Source: an uncultured Clostridia bacterium (GTDB lineage: Bacteria; Bacillota; Clostridia; TANB77; CAG-508). From it: DNA of 64,000 nt. This document shows, piece by piece, positions 17,114 through 26,773 of this stretch. The stretch lies in contig CAKPPF010000003.1 of assembly GCA_934177485.1 (NCBI GenBank), positions 1-64,000 of the forward strand. Reading direction: 5' to 3'. The translations under genes were made by a program, and so were the position numbers. The notes beneath the pieces are model-generated. The model had not been told where the DNA came from. It saw only the letters and a program-made list of their open reading frames with translations, and searched no databases. The first letter of the stretch is position 1. Each line of letters begins with the position of its first letter.

Positions 17114-18085
17114 TTACTTTATGTATATAGCAACACGGAAGCTCGTTGTAGGTGTTGTATATATTGCTCCAGTACTAGAGCGACCATTAGCAGGAAATAT
17201 ATCGCCCTCGTATTTATAAGAGCCACCACGAATGGCAGGACATTCATTGTCCACTTCCTGAGTCCATTCGTCAACATTACCTGCGATGTCATACATGTTA
17301 TTGGCTTTCCATGATTCGCTACTACCCGTGGTCATAATCTCTTTAGCACAATTCACATTATTTGAGTAGTTTCCCCAATTACTTGAGTCAAACGCAACCT
17401 CATCAAATGTCTTGCTTTTTGATTCAATGAGCCAAGCCATAACAGAGTCATATTCTGCGCCATATGTCAAATGACTCTTAGTGAATTCATCGTGCGCGAA
17501 AATTTCAGCAACTTTTTTTGCATAATCACGTTCAATGTCTCCCCACGGTAGATATCCCTTTACAGATTTAGGCTGAATACCTGCATTAGGTACGAAATGA
17601 CACGAGATATTATATCTTGAAATATAAAATCCACCATACTTGTTTACACTTTTAACCTGGTCTTCAAGTTCAGTATTCAAGTATTCTGAATACATGTCTT
17701 CATCTGAAAAATTTCTTCGACCAAATTTTTCGTTAAAATCTTTTCTATTCAGTGTACCGTCATTTTTCAGGAACTTAACCGGAACCCATACAAGTTGGTC
17801 ATATTTTCTCTGTATATCCTCAACTTGTTTGCGGTTATACCAGTTTATATCCGTTACCTTTTCTTCAGGGATTCGATAAATAACGACGCTTTTATTTTTA
17901 CCCCAGACAGTATTTTCATACGCTCTTCCGGATACAACCCAGCCTGCGGGTACGACGACTTTATTCCCGCGAGAATCTGTATAGTATGATTTCACTCTTG
18001 CATATTCTCCAGCCTTTACGCTAGAGCCTTCCTTGCCACATACATCCTTTCTTTCAATTAAATTTTTTCTAAACCGATTATTCAT
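17114..18085 (-). CDS. SUMF1/FGE-like (formylglycine-generating enzyme fold) protein, probably acquired
   Basis: The 323-residue protein ends in the typical sulfatase-modifying-factor pattern: NNMYDIAGNVDEWTQE, CPAIRGGSYKYEGDIF and TPTTSFRVAIYIK. The middle has LVWVPVKF and YGGFYISRYNIS. The family includes true formylglycine-generating enzymes and many carbohydrate-binding or phage-borne relatives. I see no paired catalytic cysteines in FGE context, so an enzymatic role is doubtful. There is no signal peptide. Base use is clearly richer in G and C than the neighbours, with CGC, GCG and ACG codons common. Codon 4 is CGG (18076-18074), the only CGG in the window not tied to a frame break; a +1 shift there would hit TAA after five codons. 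The start ATG 18085 follows a perfect AGGAGG. It is isolated by a terminator and looks recently transferred. Confidence 0.78.
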   Translation of the reverse strand: MNNRFRKNLIERKDVCGKEGSSVKAGEYARVKSYYTDSRGNKVVVPAGWVVSGRAYENTVWGKNKSVVIYRIPEEKVTDINWYNRKQVEDIQRKYDQLVWVPVKFLKNDGTLNRKDFNEKFGRRNFSDEDMYSEYLNTELEDQVKSVNKYGGFYISRYNISCHFVPNAGIQPKSVKGYLPWGDIERDYAKKVAEIFAHDEFTKSHLTYGAEYDSVMAWLIESKSKTFDEVAFDSSNWGNYSNNVNCAKEIMTTGSSESWKANNMYDIAGNVDEWTQEVDNECPAIRGGSYKYEGDIFPANGRSSTGAIYTTPTTSFRVAIYIK

Positions 18086-18124
18086 GGTATTCCTCCTTTA
18101 TGTTTATTTTCAATCGGTTGCAAC

Positions 18125-18138
18125 ATGACAACAGTCAT
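18125..18138. promoter_or_regulatory. Palindrome in the SUMF-like gene leader, possible operator
   Basis: ATGAC-aaca-GTCAT is a perfect 5-base inverted repeat. It lies just downstream of a TATACT -10-like box on the minus strand and before the ribosome site. It may be an operator; nothing else supports it. Confidence 0.25.
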
Positions 18139-18175
18139 TATGTTAAGTATACCACTTTTAGCTTGAAAAATCAAA

Positions 18176-18691
18176 TCATTTTATAACTCCAGGTACTCCA
18201 ACAACTGTTGAGTTATCAGGAACGTCTTTTATTACTACTGCATTTGCACCAATCTTCACATTATTTCCAATTTTTATTGGTCCTAAAACCTTTGCGCCAC
18301 AACCAACTACTACATTACATCCCAAGTCCGGATGCCTTTTAAATTTATCTTTTCCAGTTCCACCAAGAGTAACCCCATGATATATAGTACAATTGTCACC
18401 TATTGTGGTAGTTTCTCCAATTACTATTCCCATGCCATGATCTATAAATAGCTTTTTACCAATTCTAGCTCCTGGATGGATTTCAATTCCTGTCAAAAAT
18501 CTTGCAAATTGTGAAATTAGTCTTGCAATAAACTTTAATCCGATATTGTTAAAAAAATGTGCTATTCTATAAAATAGCAGTGCATGAAAACCAGGATAAA
18601 GAAAAATTACATATAAAACATTTTTGCTTGCTGGATCTTTATCACTGATATTTTTAGCATCTATATATAATTCTTTAATTTTTTTAAACAT
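18176..18691 (-). CDS. cysE: Serine O-acetyltransferase (CysE, EpsC type)
   Basis: CysE makes O-acetylserine from serine and acetyl-CoA, the first step of cysteine synthesis. I choose ATG 18691 behind AGGTGA (171 residues) rather than the GTG three codons earlier. The hexapeptide-repeat domain has [20 protein letters not shown], then [20 protein letters not shown] and [20 protein letters not shown], with the catalytic His/Asp pair in IDHG and IYHG. The N-terminal extension is short, as in Gram-positive enzymes. Its ribosome site lies in a hairpin (18697-18736) after topB. Confidence 0.93.
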   Translation of the reverse strand: MFKKIKELYIDAKNISDKDPASKNVLYVIFLYPGFHALLFYRIAHFFNNIGLKFIARLISQFARFLTGIEIHPGARIGKKLFIDHGMGIVIGETTTIGDNCTIYHGVTLGGTGKDKFKRHPDLGCNVVVGCGAKVLGPIKIGNNVKIGANAVVIKDVPDNSTVVGVPGVIK

Positions 18692-18696
18692 AAAAA

Positions 18697-18736
18697 TCAC
18701 CTAGTATTATTATATTTTATAATAATAGTTAGGTGA
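18697..18736 (-). promoter_or_regulatory. Hairpin between topB and cysE that buries the cysE ribosome site
   Basis: TCACCTA-g-TATTATTATA pairs with TATAATAATA-gt-TAGGTGA around a TTT loop, about 17 base pairs. On the minus strand the 3' arm contains AGGTGA, the cysE ribosome site, followed by ATTTTTATG. It may end the topB transcript, limit cysE translation, or both. It has the same design as the murA leader hairpin. Confidence 0.5.
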
Positions 18737-18744
18737 TTGTTTAT

Positions 18745-20688
18745 TTATATTTTTACAACCAATTTGTCTATTTTAGAATGAATGTATTTTTCCAATTTAT
18801 CCATAAATATATTAGGCTGTATTTCTTTTTTGGCTACCATATCTAGTCCTTTTTCCCAACTAGCTGTTAGCTTTGGATTTAGCATATCCGGCATTGATGC
18901 ATATACAATATCAAAAATTTTTTCTCCCTTTTGTGTTGGAGTTATTATTTGAGTTTTATTATTTATTTGTATATATTTTATTCTTTCTAATTTTTTTATA
19001 ATTTCTGCTCTTGTTGCACTTGTTCCTATTCCTGCACCTTTTATTTGTTCTCTTAGTTCTTCATCTTCTATTAGCTTTCCGGCATTTTCCATTGCCAAAA
19101 TCATTGAACCCGAATTGTATCTATTAGGCGGAGAAGTTTCTGCTTCTTTACTTTCAAAATTGTTTATTTGAATTTTCTGTCCTTTTTTTAAGGTTGCTAA
19201 AATATCTAAATTATTACTGTTTTCCTCTTTGCTATCTTTTTCATTTTCAGTATCTTTTGTTTCTTCTTTTATAGGCTTTAATACATCTAAAAAGCCTCTT
19301 TTAGTGCATACTTTTCCATTTGCAAAAAATGTTTCTTTTTCGACTTCTACAGTAATATTAATTTTATTATATTCTGCAGGTGGATAAAAAATTGCTAAAA
19401 ATCTTTTTGTAATTATTTTATATACTCTTTTATGTAATTCTGGTAATGCTTCATAGTTTTCGTAGCCTTGTCCTGTTGGAATTATTGCATAATGGTCTGT
19501 TATTTTAGAATCATTTACATATTTTGTTTTTACAAGGTTAGTAGAATACTTTTCATCTATCATTTTTCTTAAATGTTTTTGTATTTCTTCATCTTTGCAT
19601 CCTCTTGATATTCCATTTAAATTTTTGGTTATTTCTTTTGCCACAGCTGTTGATAAAACTCTAGCATCTGTTCTTGGATATGTAACTAATTTTTTTTCAT
19701 ACAAATTTTGTATAATTTCTAATGTTTCATCTGGTTTTATCTTAAATATTTTTGTACATTCATTTTGGATTTCAGCTAAATTAAACAATAATGGAGCATT
19801 TTCCTTTTGTTTTTGTTTTTTTACTTCTGTAATTGTTGCTTCTTTATCTTTCAGATAGTCAATAAATTTCTTTAAATCTTCTAGTTTTTTAAATCCTGAT
19901 TCATTATATAATTTTGGATTATTGTACATAATCGAATTTTCATTTATTTTCCATTCTGTATCAAAAGTTGAATCTTCATTTCCAAACTTTCCTATTAATT
20001 TATAATACTTTGTTTTTACAAAGTTTCTTATTTCTCTTTCTCTTATTACTACCATTCCTAATACACAAGTCATAACTCTTCCAACAGAAATAGAAACTTT
20101 TTCTTCATTTATCTCTTTAGCCAAACGTCTCCCATATATTATTGATAATAGTCTTGAAAAATTAATTCCTATCAAGTAGTCCTCTTTAGCTCTTAAATAC
20201 GCTGAGTCTGATAAGCTATCATATTCTGATAAATCTTTTGCTTCTTTTATTCCTCTTAATATTTCTTCTTCTGTTTGTGAATCTATCCATACTCTTTTCA
20301 TTTTGGCATTGGGATTTGGTTTTGCCATCATAAATACAAGTCTTTGTATATATTCCCCTTCACGTCCAGAATCTCCTGCATTATATATTTCTTCTACGTC
20401 TTCTCTTTGTAGTAAACTTTGTACTATATCAAATTGATTTTTGACTGCTGGTATTATTTCGTATTTATATTCTTCTGGTAGAAAAGGCAAAGTATCTAGT
20501 CTCCAAAATTTAAGTTTTTCATCATAAGCCTCTGGATAAGACATAGTAACTAAATGGCCTACACACCAAGTTATAATCCAGTCTTCCGACTCTAAATATC
20601 CATTTTTTCTAACTGTATTTTGTTTTAAAGCTTTAGAAAACTCCATTGCTACTGAAGGTTTCTCTGTTATTAGTAATTTTTTAGGCAT
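18745..20688 (-). CDS. topB: DNA topoisomerase III (TopB), type IA
   Basis: This type IA topoisomerase relaxes and unlinks DNA through a tyrosine. I start it at ATG 20688 behind AGAGGGAG (647 residues). The Toprim domain has KKLLITEKPSVAMEFSKAL and YNAGDSGREGEYIQRLV. The active-site tyrosine is in KKLVTYPRTDARVLSTAVA, and SGSMILAMENAGKLIEDEEL then GAGIGTSATRAEIIKKLE completes the core. It lacks the C-terminal zinc fingers of TopA. It precedes cysE, with the hairpin at 18697-18736 between. Confidence 0.92.
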   Translation of the reverse strand: MPKKLLITEKPSVAMEFSKALKQNTVRKNGYLESEDWIITWCVGHLVTMSYPEAYDEKLKFWRLDTLPFLPEEYKYEIIPAVKNQFDIVQSLLQREDVEEIYNAGDSGREGEYIQRLVFMMAKPNPNAKMKRVWIDSQTEEEILRGIKEAKDLSEYDSLSDSAYLRAKEDYLIGINFSRLLSIIYGRRLAKEINEEKVSISVGRVMTCVLGMVVIREREIRNFVKTKYYKLIGKFGNEDSTFDTEWKINENSIMYNNPKLYNESGFKKLEDLKKFIDYLKDKEATITEVKKQKQKENAPLLFNLAEIQNECTKIFKIKPDETLEIIQNLYEKKLVTYPRTDARVLSTAVAKEITKNLNGISRGCKDEEIQKHLRKMIDEKYSTNLVKTKYVNDSKITDHYAIIPTGQGYENYEALPELHKRVYKIITKRFLAIFYPPAEYNKINITVEVEKETFFANGKVCTKRGFLDVLKPIKEETKDTENEKDSKEENSNNLDILATLKKGQKIQINNFESKEAETSPPNRYNSGSMILAMENAGKLIEDEELREQIKGAGIGTSATRAEIIKKLERIKYIQINNKTQIITPTQKGEKIFDIVYASMPDMLNPKLTASWEKGLDMVAKKEIQPNIFMDKLEKYIHSKIDKLVVKI

Positions 20689-20792
20689 TTTCTCCCTCTT
20701 TTTTATTTTCAAACTTTTATAATTATAAATATAAATTTTAAAAAAGTAAATATCTTTTTTACATTCCCCTTTATTTTCTACCTAAAATAGTG

Positions 20793-20798
20793 TATAAT
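20793..20798 (+). promoter_or_regulatory. Probable -10 box (TATAAT) for leuS
   Basis: A perfect TATAAT preceded by TG lies 41 bases before the leuS start. No good -35 box is visible at the right spacing. Confidence 0.35.
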
Positions 20799-20838
20799 GT
20801 CGATATTAATATACTAAAAGGAAAGAAAGTGATAGTAA

Positions 20839-23226
20839 ATGGCATATGATTTTCAAAATATAGAAAAGAAATGGCAAAAATATTGGGATGATAATAAAAC
20901 ATTTAAAACTGATGTATGGGACTTTTCTAAACCTAAATATTATGCTTTAGATATGTTTCCTTACCCATCTGGCCAAGGTTTACACGTTGGACATCCAGAA
21001 GGTTATACAGCAACAGACATAATGTCTAGATTTAAAAGAATGAATGGCTTTAATGTATTACACCCAATGGGTTGGGATGCTTTTGGGCTTCCTGCAGAAC
21101 AATATGCAATTAAAACTGGTAATCATCCAGAAATATTTACAAAACAAAATATTGCAACTTTTAAAAGGCAATTAAAAATGCTTGGTTTTTCTTTTGATTG
21201 GGATAGAGAAATTTCAACTTGTGACCCATCATATTATAAATGGACACAATGGATTTTTAAACAATTGTATAATGATGGACTTGCAAAACTTGTTGATATG
21301 CCTGTTAACTGGTGCGAAGAATTAGGAACTGTTCTTGCAAATGATGAAGTAATTGATGGGAAATCTGAAAGAGGTGGATTTCCTGTCATTCGTAAAAACA
21401 TGAGACAATGGGTATTAGATATTCCAAAATATGCCGAAACTCTATTACAAGGATTAGATACTATAGATTGGCCAGAATCTACAAAGGAAATTCAAAGAAA
21501 CTGGATTGGAAAATCTGTTGGTGCACATGTAAAATTTAAAGTTGCAAATCACGACTTGGAATTTACAGTATTTACAACAAGAGCGGACACATTGTTTGGT
21601 GCAACATATTGTGTTCTAGCTCCAGAACATGAATTTATAAATATTATTACAACTGAAGAGCAAAAAAATGCTGTTGAAGAATATAAAAAAGCTTGTAGTG
21701 CAAAATCTGATTTAGAAAGAACAGAATTAAATAAAGAAAAAACAGGTGTATTTACAGGAGCATATGCAATTAACCCTGTAAATGGAAAAGAAATTCCAAT
21801 ATGGATTTCAGATTATGTTTTAGCTTCTTATGGAACTGGTGCTATTATGGCTGTTCCAGCACATGATGAAAGAGATTATGCTTTTGCAAAAAAATTTGGA
21901 CTAGAAATTATTCCAGTTTTAGATGGTGGAGATGTAACCAAAGAAGCTTTTACAGGAGATGGATTACATATTAATTCTGATTTTTTGAACGGATTAAATA
22001 AAGAAGATGCAATTAACACAATGATTAATTGGCTTGAAGAAAAAGGAATTGGTGAGAAAAAAGTAAATTACAAACTAAGAGAATGGATTTTTGCAAGACA
22101 ACGTTATTGGGGTGAACCTATCCCAATTGTTCATCTTGAAGATGATATGATTGTTTTGGATGATAAAGATCTTCCATTAATTTTACCTGCTCTTGAAGAT
22201 TATGCTCCTTCAAAATCTGGTGCTTCTCCACTTGAAAAAGCAACTGATTGGGTTAATGTTGAAATTAATGGTCAAAAAGGAAAAAGAGAAACAAGTACAA
22301 TGCCTGGTAGTGCTGCATCTAGTTGGTACTTCTTAAGATATATTGATCCAGATAATAATGATGAAATTGCAAACAAAGAATTATTAAAACATTGGCTTCC
22401 TGTTGACTTATATGTTGGTGGTCCAGAACATGCAGTTGGTCATTTACTATATTCAAGATTTTGGAATAATTATTTATATAATAAAGGAATAGTACCTGTA
22501 AAAGAACCATTTGCTAAACTTCGTCACCAGGGTATGATTTTAGGTTCAAATGGAGAAAAAATGTCTAAGTCAAAAGGTAATGTTATTAATCCAGATGATA
22601 TGGTTAAACAATATGGTACAGATAGTTTAAGAGTTTATGAAATGTTTATGGGACCTATAGACGCTGCTAAACCTTGGGATCCAAATGGAATTGCTGGTTC
22701 TAAAAACTTCTTAGACAGAGTTTGGAGACTAATTGCAGAATCTAATAAAGTTCAAGATGTACAAAATAAAAATTTGGAAAAGGTATATAACTATACTGTC
22801 AAAAAAGTAACAAACGATTATGAAACAATGAACTTTAATACAGCAATAAGCCAAATGATGATATTTATAAATACAGCAAATAAAGAAGAAATATTACCAA
22901 AAGAATATGCAGAAGGATTTTTGAAATTATTAAATCCGGTAGCACCACATATTACTGAAGAATTGTGGAATATTCTAGGTCACAATAACACAATAGCATA
23001 TGAAGCATGGCCTACATATGACGAAGAAAAGTGCAAAGACGACGAATACAATTTACCAATACAATTAAATGGTAAATTAAAAACAACACTTAGAATAGCT
23101 TATGATACTGATGAAAATATTATAAAAGAAAAAGTACATGAAGCAGTTAAAACACAGTTAGAAGGTAAAACAATTGTAAAAGAAATTTATGTAAAAAATA
23201 AAATTTATAATATAGTTGTAAAATAA
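20839..23226 (+). CDS. leuS: Leucyl-tRNA synthetase
   Basis: LeuRS charges tRNA-Leu. The 795 residues include the HIGH-type motif [18 protein letters not shown], the editing domain with [19 protein letters not shown] and [18 protein letters not shown], the leucine-binding WYFLRYIDP, and the KMSKS motif [16 protein letters not shown]. The C-terminal anticodon and linker domains are complete. It is a rightward single gene, ending in a bidirectional terminator shared with the convergent methyltransferase gene. No T-box is seen upstream, unlike ileS. Confidence 0.97.
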   Translation: MAYDFQNIEKKWQKYWDDNKTFKTDVWDFSKPKYYALDMFPYPSGQGLHVGHPEGYTATDIMSRFKRMNGFNVLHPMGWDAFGLPAEQYAIKTGNHPEIFTKQNIATFKRQLKMLGFSFDWDREISTCDPSYYKWTQWIFKQLYNDGLAKLVDMPVNWCEELGTVLANDEVIDGKSERGGFPVIRKNMRQWVLDIPKYAETLLQGLDTIDWPESTKEIQRNWIGKSVGAHVKFKVANHDLEFTVFTTRADTLFGATYCVLAPEHEFINIITTEEQKNAVEEYKKACSAKSDLERTELNKEKTGVFTGAYAINPVNGKEIPIWISDYVLASYGTGAIMAVPAHDERDYAFAKKFGLEIIPVLDGGDVTKEAFTGDGLHINSDFLNGLNKEDAINTMINWLEEKGIGEKKVNYKLREWIFARQRYWGEPIPIVHLEDDMIVLDDKDLPLILPALEDYAPSKSGASPLEKATDWVNVEINGQKGKRETSTMPGSAASSWYFLRYIDPDNNDEIANKELLKHWLPVDLYVGGPEHAVGHLLYSRFWNNYLYNKGIVPVKEPFAKLRHQGMILGSNGEKMSKSKGNVINPDDMVKQYGTDSLRVYEMFMGPIDAAKPWDPNGIAGSKNFLDRVWRLIAESNKVQDVQNKNLEKVYNYTVKKVTNDYETMNFNTAISQMMIFINTANKEEILPKEYAEGFLKLLNPVAPHITEELWNILGHNNTIAYEAWPTYDEEKCKDDEYNLPIQLNGKLKTTLRIAYDTDENIIKEKVHEAVKTQLEGKTIVKEIYVKNKIYNIVVK

Positions 23227-23254
23227 AAATCACCAATGGGTGATTTTTATTTTA
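23220..23254. terminator. Bidirectional terminator between leuS and the methyltransferase gene
   Basis: AAAATAAAAATCACC-aat-GGGTGATTTTTATTTT is an almost perfect inverted repeat that ends both convergent genes. Confidence 0.85.
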
Positions 23255-24152
23255 TCTTTTTTAATTTTGCAACAAAAAATCCCTCATAATACTTGGTTGG
23301 AGCAATACAAAGTGCTCCTTTTATTTTGCATGGCAACTTAGGAATATCTTCTTGAATTTCTATTGGAACTATCTCCACATTTGCTCCTTTAATTGCTTTA
23401 TTAATTATATCTTCATTTTCTTCTTGCAAAATTGAGCAAGTTGAATATACCATTTCATGTCCTTTTTTTAGAATTTTTAATGCTTTTTTTAGTAAACTTA
23501 GCTGACTATTAGTTGTTTTTTCTAATAACTTTTCAGTAAATCCATTATATGTTTTTTCATTTTCCAATTCAATTGTTCCACTTCCAGTGCATGGTGCATC
23601 AAGAAGTATTTTATCAAAAGCAAAATAATCATTTAGTCGTCTACTATCTTCTTTTAAAATACTAACACTTGTTGCTCCTTGTTTTTCTATATTGTACTTT
23701 AATTTTTCTATTCTAATATTATTCATTTCACACGCTGTTATATTGGCTTTATTATTTGTTAAGGCTGCAATTTGGGTTGTTTTTCCACCTGGTGCTGCAG
23801 TCATGTCTAATATATCTTCATTTTCTTTTGGATTTAGAATAATTGGTGGTAACATTGAAGATAAACTTTGCAAATAAATATATCCGTTTTTGTAAATATC
23901 AAGTTCTTTAATTCTTTCTTCATTAGTGTTTTTGATAACTAATGCATTATCACCAAAACTCACTTTTTCAAATTCAATATCATTTATTGAAAGTTCTCTG
24001 CATACTTCCTGAGCAGTAGTTTTTATGGTATTTACTCTTAAACTTACAATTCTATTTTGTGAATATCCATTTAGTATTTTACTAGTTATTTTCTCCCCAT
24101 ATTGTTTATTTAATTTTTCTATTAAAAACAGTGGTACTTTGTTTTCTTCCAT
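23247..24152 (-). CDS. RNA (cytosine-5) methyltransferase of the RsmB/RsmF (NOL1/NOP2/Sun) family
   Basis: This 301-residue enzyme is expected to methylate C5 of cytosine in rRNA or tRNA using S-adenosylmethionine. The SAM motif is ILDMTAAPGGKTTQIAALT. Motif IV is DKILLDAPCTGSGTIE, and motif VI is MVYSTCSILQEENEDII; both catalytic cysteines (in DAPC and STCS) are present. It is shorter than RsmF and lacks an added PUA domain. The target base cannot be named from sequence. Start ATG at 24152 has AAAAGGA upstream. Confidence 0.88.
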   Translation of the reverse strand: MEENKVPLFLIEKLNKQYGEKITSKILNGYSQNRIVSLRVNTIKTTAQEVCRELSINDIEFEKVSFGDNALVIKNTNEERIKELDIYKNGYIYLQSLSSMLPPIILNPKENEDILDMTAAPGGKTTQIAALTNNKANITACEMNNIRIEKLKYNIEKQGATSVSILKEDSRRLNDYFAFDKILLDAPCTGSGTIELENEKTYNGFTEKLLEKTTNSQLSLLKKALKILKKGHEMVYSTCSILQEENEDIINKAIKGANVEIVPIEIQEDIPKLPCKIKGALCIAPTKYYEGFFVAKLKKIK

Positions 24153-24259
24153 TATATTTTCCTTTTAACTTTTTGTTTATTTATATCATTTTTATTTTTT
24201 AAAATCAAGTTTAGACTTCTATTGTAATATAAATGTAATATTTTTTTATGCAAATATTA

Positions 24260-24289
24260 TTGTATTTTTAGAGGCTTATATTATATAAT
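24260..24289 (+). promoter_or_regulatory. Promoter candidate TTGTAT-N18-TATAAT for the HExxH gene
   Basis: TTGTAT is at 24260-24265 and a perfect TATAAT at 24284-24289, 34 bases before the GTG start. Confidence 0.5.
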
Positions 24290-24322
24290 AATGTCGTATA
24301 TTATACTAAGGAGAGAAATAAG

Positions 24323-25432
24323 GTGAGCATAAAGTCTGACCTTCGAAAAGAAGGAATTGAAGTAATAAAACAATTAAATACTCTTAAAGTTAATAGTATT
24401 TCTGCAAATATTTCAAAAAAATTAGTGGATAGCTTTCCTGAGCAAAATTTTAATTATCATGAACTATTCACTAAAATATCAAGACTAAATATGTATATTG
24501 CTAAAATTCCAAATGGTGTAGCAGCAAAATATTTCTATAAAAACTCATCAATTTATTTTGCTGAAAATACAGATTTAGAAAATTTAAATGATGTTGCAAT
24601 TCATGAATGTATTCACTATTTACAAAGCAAAATTGATTCCAAAAATAAACTAATTAATTTAGGTTTGTGTGATTTTACAGACATAAAACTTTCTGGAATG
24701 GCATTAAATGAAGCAGCAGTTCAACTAATGACAATGAAATGTTGTAAGTCAAAGTTTGATACAGTTAAATACTTTGATATAGAACTTCCATCTAATAGTC
24801 CAGATTATTACACTCTTGAATGTAATTTAGTTAGACAAATGGCATATATTACAGGCGAATATGTTTTATACAATAGTACTTTATATGGAAATGATAATTT
24901 TAAGAATAAGTTTATTACATTAACAAGTAAAGAAGATTTTGAAATTATAAAAAATAATATAAATTCTATTATGTATTTAGAAGATCAATTAAATGATATT
25001 TTAGAAAAGGTTCAAAATAGTGATATTGTAACTAAGAAAACAGCAAGACTTATGAAAAAATCTGCAAAGTTAAAAGAAACAATTAGAAAAGGATTTTTAA
25101 TGACTCAAAATAGAATATTCACAAGTTTCTTTGATAATTTGTTTGAATCATTATATACACCAAAAAGCATGGAAAATTACAGAAATGCATTGTATAGCTA
25201 TAGAAACTTTATAGGTGTTACTGATGATTATACTTTTTTCAATGATTATTATATAAATAAAATGGCTGATTTGGAAGAAAGGTATAATAATATGCCAAAT
25301 AAACCTCTAGCTGCTTTAGTTCCTGTAAAAGAAACCTTATTTGGAAATATAATTAGAAAAATTAAAGCATTAATTGGATATAATTATAATAAAAAACGTA
25401 ATTATAACTATAATAATATTAATATGAAATAA
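24323..25432 (+). CDS. Unknown protein with a zinc-metallopeptidase-like HExxH motif
   Basis: I do not recognise the family of this 369-residue protein. At about residue 95 it has VAIHECIHYLQSK, an HExxH site. About 45 residues later LSGMALNEAAVQLMTMK offers a glutamate, as in gluzincin zinc peptidases. There is no signal peptide or membrane helix, so it would act in the cytoplasm. The C terminus is basic with many Asn and Tyr. Start GTG at 24323 is behind AAGGAGAG; promoter and terminator make it a stand-alone gene. A peptidase role is inferred from the motif alone. Confidence 0.65.
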   Translation: MSIKSDLRKEGIEVIKQLNTLKVNSISANISKKLVDSFPEQNFNYHELFTKISRLNMYIAKIPNGVAAKYFYKNSSIYFAENTDLENLNDVAIHECIHYLQSKIDSKNKLINLGLCDFTDIKLSGMALNEAAVQLMTMKCCKSKFDTVKYFDIELPSNSPDYYTLECNLVRQMAYITGEYVLYNSTLYGNDNFKNKFITLTSKEDFEIIKNNINSIMYLEDQLNDILEKVQNSDIVTKKTARLMKKSAKLKETIRKGFLMTQNRIFTSFFDNLFESLYTPKSMENYRNALYSYRNFIGVTDDYTFFNDYYINKMADLEERYNNMPNKPLAALVPVKETLFGNIIRKIKALIGYNYNKKRNYNYNNINMK

Positions 25433-25437
25433 ATCTT

Positions 25438-25467
25438 AACAAAGGGCGACTCAAGTCGCCCTTTGTT
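25438..25467 (+). terminator. Strong intrinsic terminator after the HExxH gene
   Basis: AACAAAGGGCGACT-ca-AGTCGCCCTTTGTT is a perfect 14-base-pair hairpin. It also serves the convergent gene at 25496. Confidence 0.9.
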
Positions 25468-25495
25468 CTTGCTAATTTGAATTTTTAAATTTTTG

Positions 25496-26752
25496 TTACA
25501 AATTTTGTATTATTGCTTTAGCGCACTCAAACCCGCTTTTTGCTGCCCATGCAACTGTTTGCTTATTTCCAGCTAAATCTCCAATTGCATATATTTTTTC
25601 ATTTGATGTTTGATAATTTTCATTTATTTTTAAATATCCCCAATTATCTGTTTCCAAATTAAGCATATTTATTATTTTTTTATTTGGTTTTGAGCCAACT
25701 GCCATTACTAAATAATCTATATCAAGTATAAAATTGCTGTCAACTATATTTACTGGTACTTTGCGTGTTTCATTTTCTTTCTGAATTAATTGTGTTTTTA
25801 TACATTCTATTTTTTTACTATTCTTTTCATAGTATGCTTTTAGAATGTTAGTTTGAAATAAAAATTCTATTCCTTCACTTTTTGCAGCTTCTATTTCTTT
25901 AACTTCTGCCGGCATTTCTGTTTCTGACCTTCTATAAATAATCTTGACTTTTTTAGCTCCTAATCTTTTTATTGTTCTTGCAGAGTCCATAGCTACATTT
26001 CCACCGCCAATTATGCCAATACATTTATTTTTAAAATCTGGCATATTCTTATACTCTAACAACTCATTTCCGCTTAACACAAAGTCAAGTTCTTCTCCAG
26101 GAATATTCATTTTGCTTGAAACATTTGCTCCAAAAGCTAAAATAACATAATCGAATCTTCTTTCTAATTCATCAATAGTTATATTTTTTCCTAATTCTGT
26201 GTTTGTTATAACTTGAATATTATCATTTAAAATAAATTTTTCTATCCAGTTATTCAATATATTTTTATCTAACCTAAAATCCGGTATTCCATACCTTAGA
26301 AGTCCTCCAAGCATAGAATGCTTTTCGAATATTGAAACTTTATATCCGTTTTGTGATAGTTTATAGCTACATGCTAAACCTGCAGGTCCAGAACCTACAA
26401 CAGCAACACTTTTTCCATTAACTTCAAAATTATTATTTTTAAAATTACGCTTTTCTAAAGCAAAATCCCCAATGAATGTTTCTAGTTCACCTATATTAAC
26501 ACTTTTGCCTTTTATTCCTCTTACGCAATTTCCTTCACATTGTTTTTTGTGTGGGCATACTCTTCCACATATAGGTTCAAAAATTGTTGTTTCATTAAGT
26601 ACTTCAAATGCATCTTTATATTTCTCTTTTTTTATGCAATTAATAAAACTTGGTATATCATTTTGCAATGGACACCCAGACTTACAAGGCTTATTCTTAC
26701 AATTCAAACAGTAATTAGCTTTTTCTTTTATTTCTTCTAAATTATAGTTCAT
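25496..26752 (-). CDS. NAD(P)-dependent oxidoreductase of the glutamate synthase small-subunit (GltD) family
   Basis: This 418-residue flavoprotein has N-terminal iron-sulfur cysteines (CLNCKNKPCKSGCPLQ and CGRVCPHKKQCEGNCVRGIK), an FAD-binding GKSVAVVGSGPAGLACSYKL with GGLLRYGIPDFRLDK, and an NAD(P)-binding CIGIIGGGNVAMDSARTIKR. The end reads NEKIYAIGDLAGNKQTVAWA. No large glutamate synthase subunit lies nearby, so it probably passes electrons to another partner. Start ATG 26752 has AGGAGAG upstream. It follows the udg gene by 21 bases in a leftward row starting at pgeF. Confidence 0.88.
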   Translation of the reverse strand: MNYNLEEIKEKANYCLNCKNKPCKSGCPLQNDIPSFINCIKKEKYKDAFEVLNETTIFEPICGRVCPHKKQCEGNCVRGIKGKSVNIGELETFIGDFALEKRNFKNNNFEVNGKSVAVVGSGPAGLACSYKLSQNGYKVSIFEKHSMLGGLLRYGIPDFRLDKNILNNWIEKFILNDNIQVITNTELGKNITIDELERRFDYVILAFGANVSSKMNIPGEELDFVLSGNELLEYKNMPDFKNKCIGIIGGGNVAMDSARTIKRLGAKKVKIIYRRSETEMPAEVKEIEAAKSEGIEFLFQTNILKAYYEKNSKKIECIKTQLIQKENETRKVPVNIVDSNFILDIDYLVMAVGSKPNKKIINMLNLETDNWGYLKINENYQTSNEKIYAIGDLAGNKQTVAWAAKSGFECAKAIIQNL

Positions 26753-26773
26753 TAATCTCTCCTAATAGAATTT

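Noticed and set aside
20713..20838. T-box leader for leuS
   Set aside because: The gap is only 126 bases and has no T-box sequence, Stem I or terminator.
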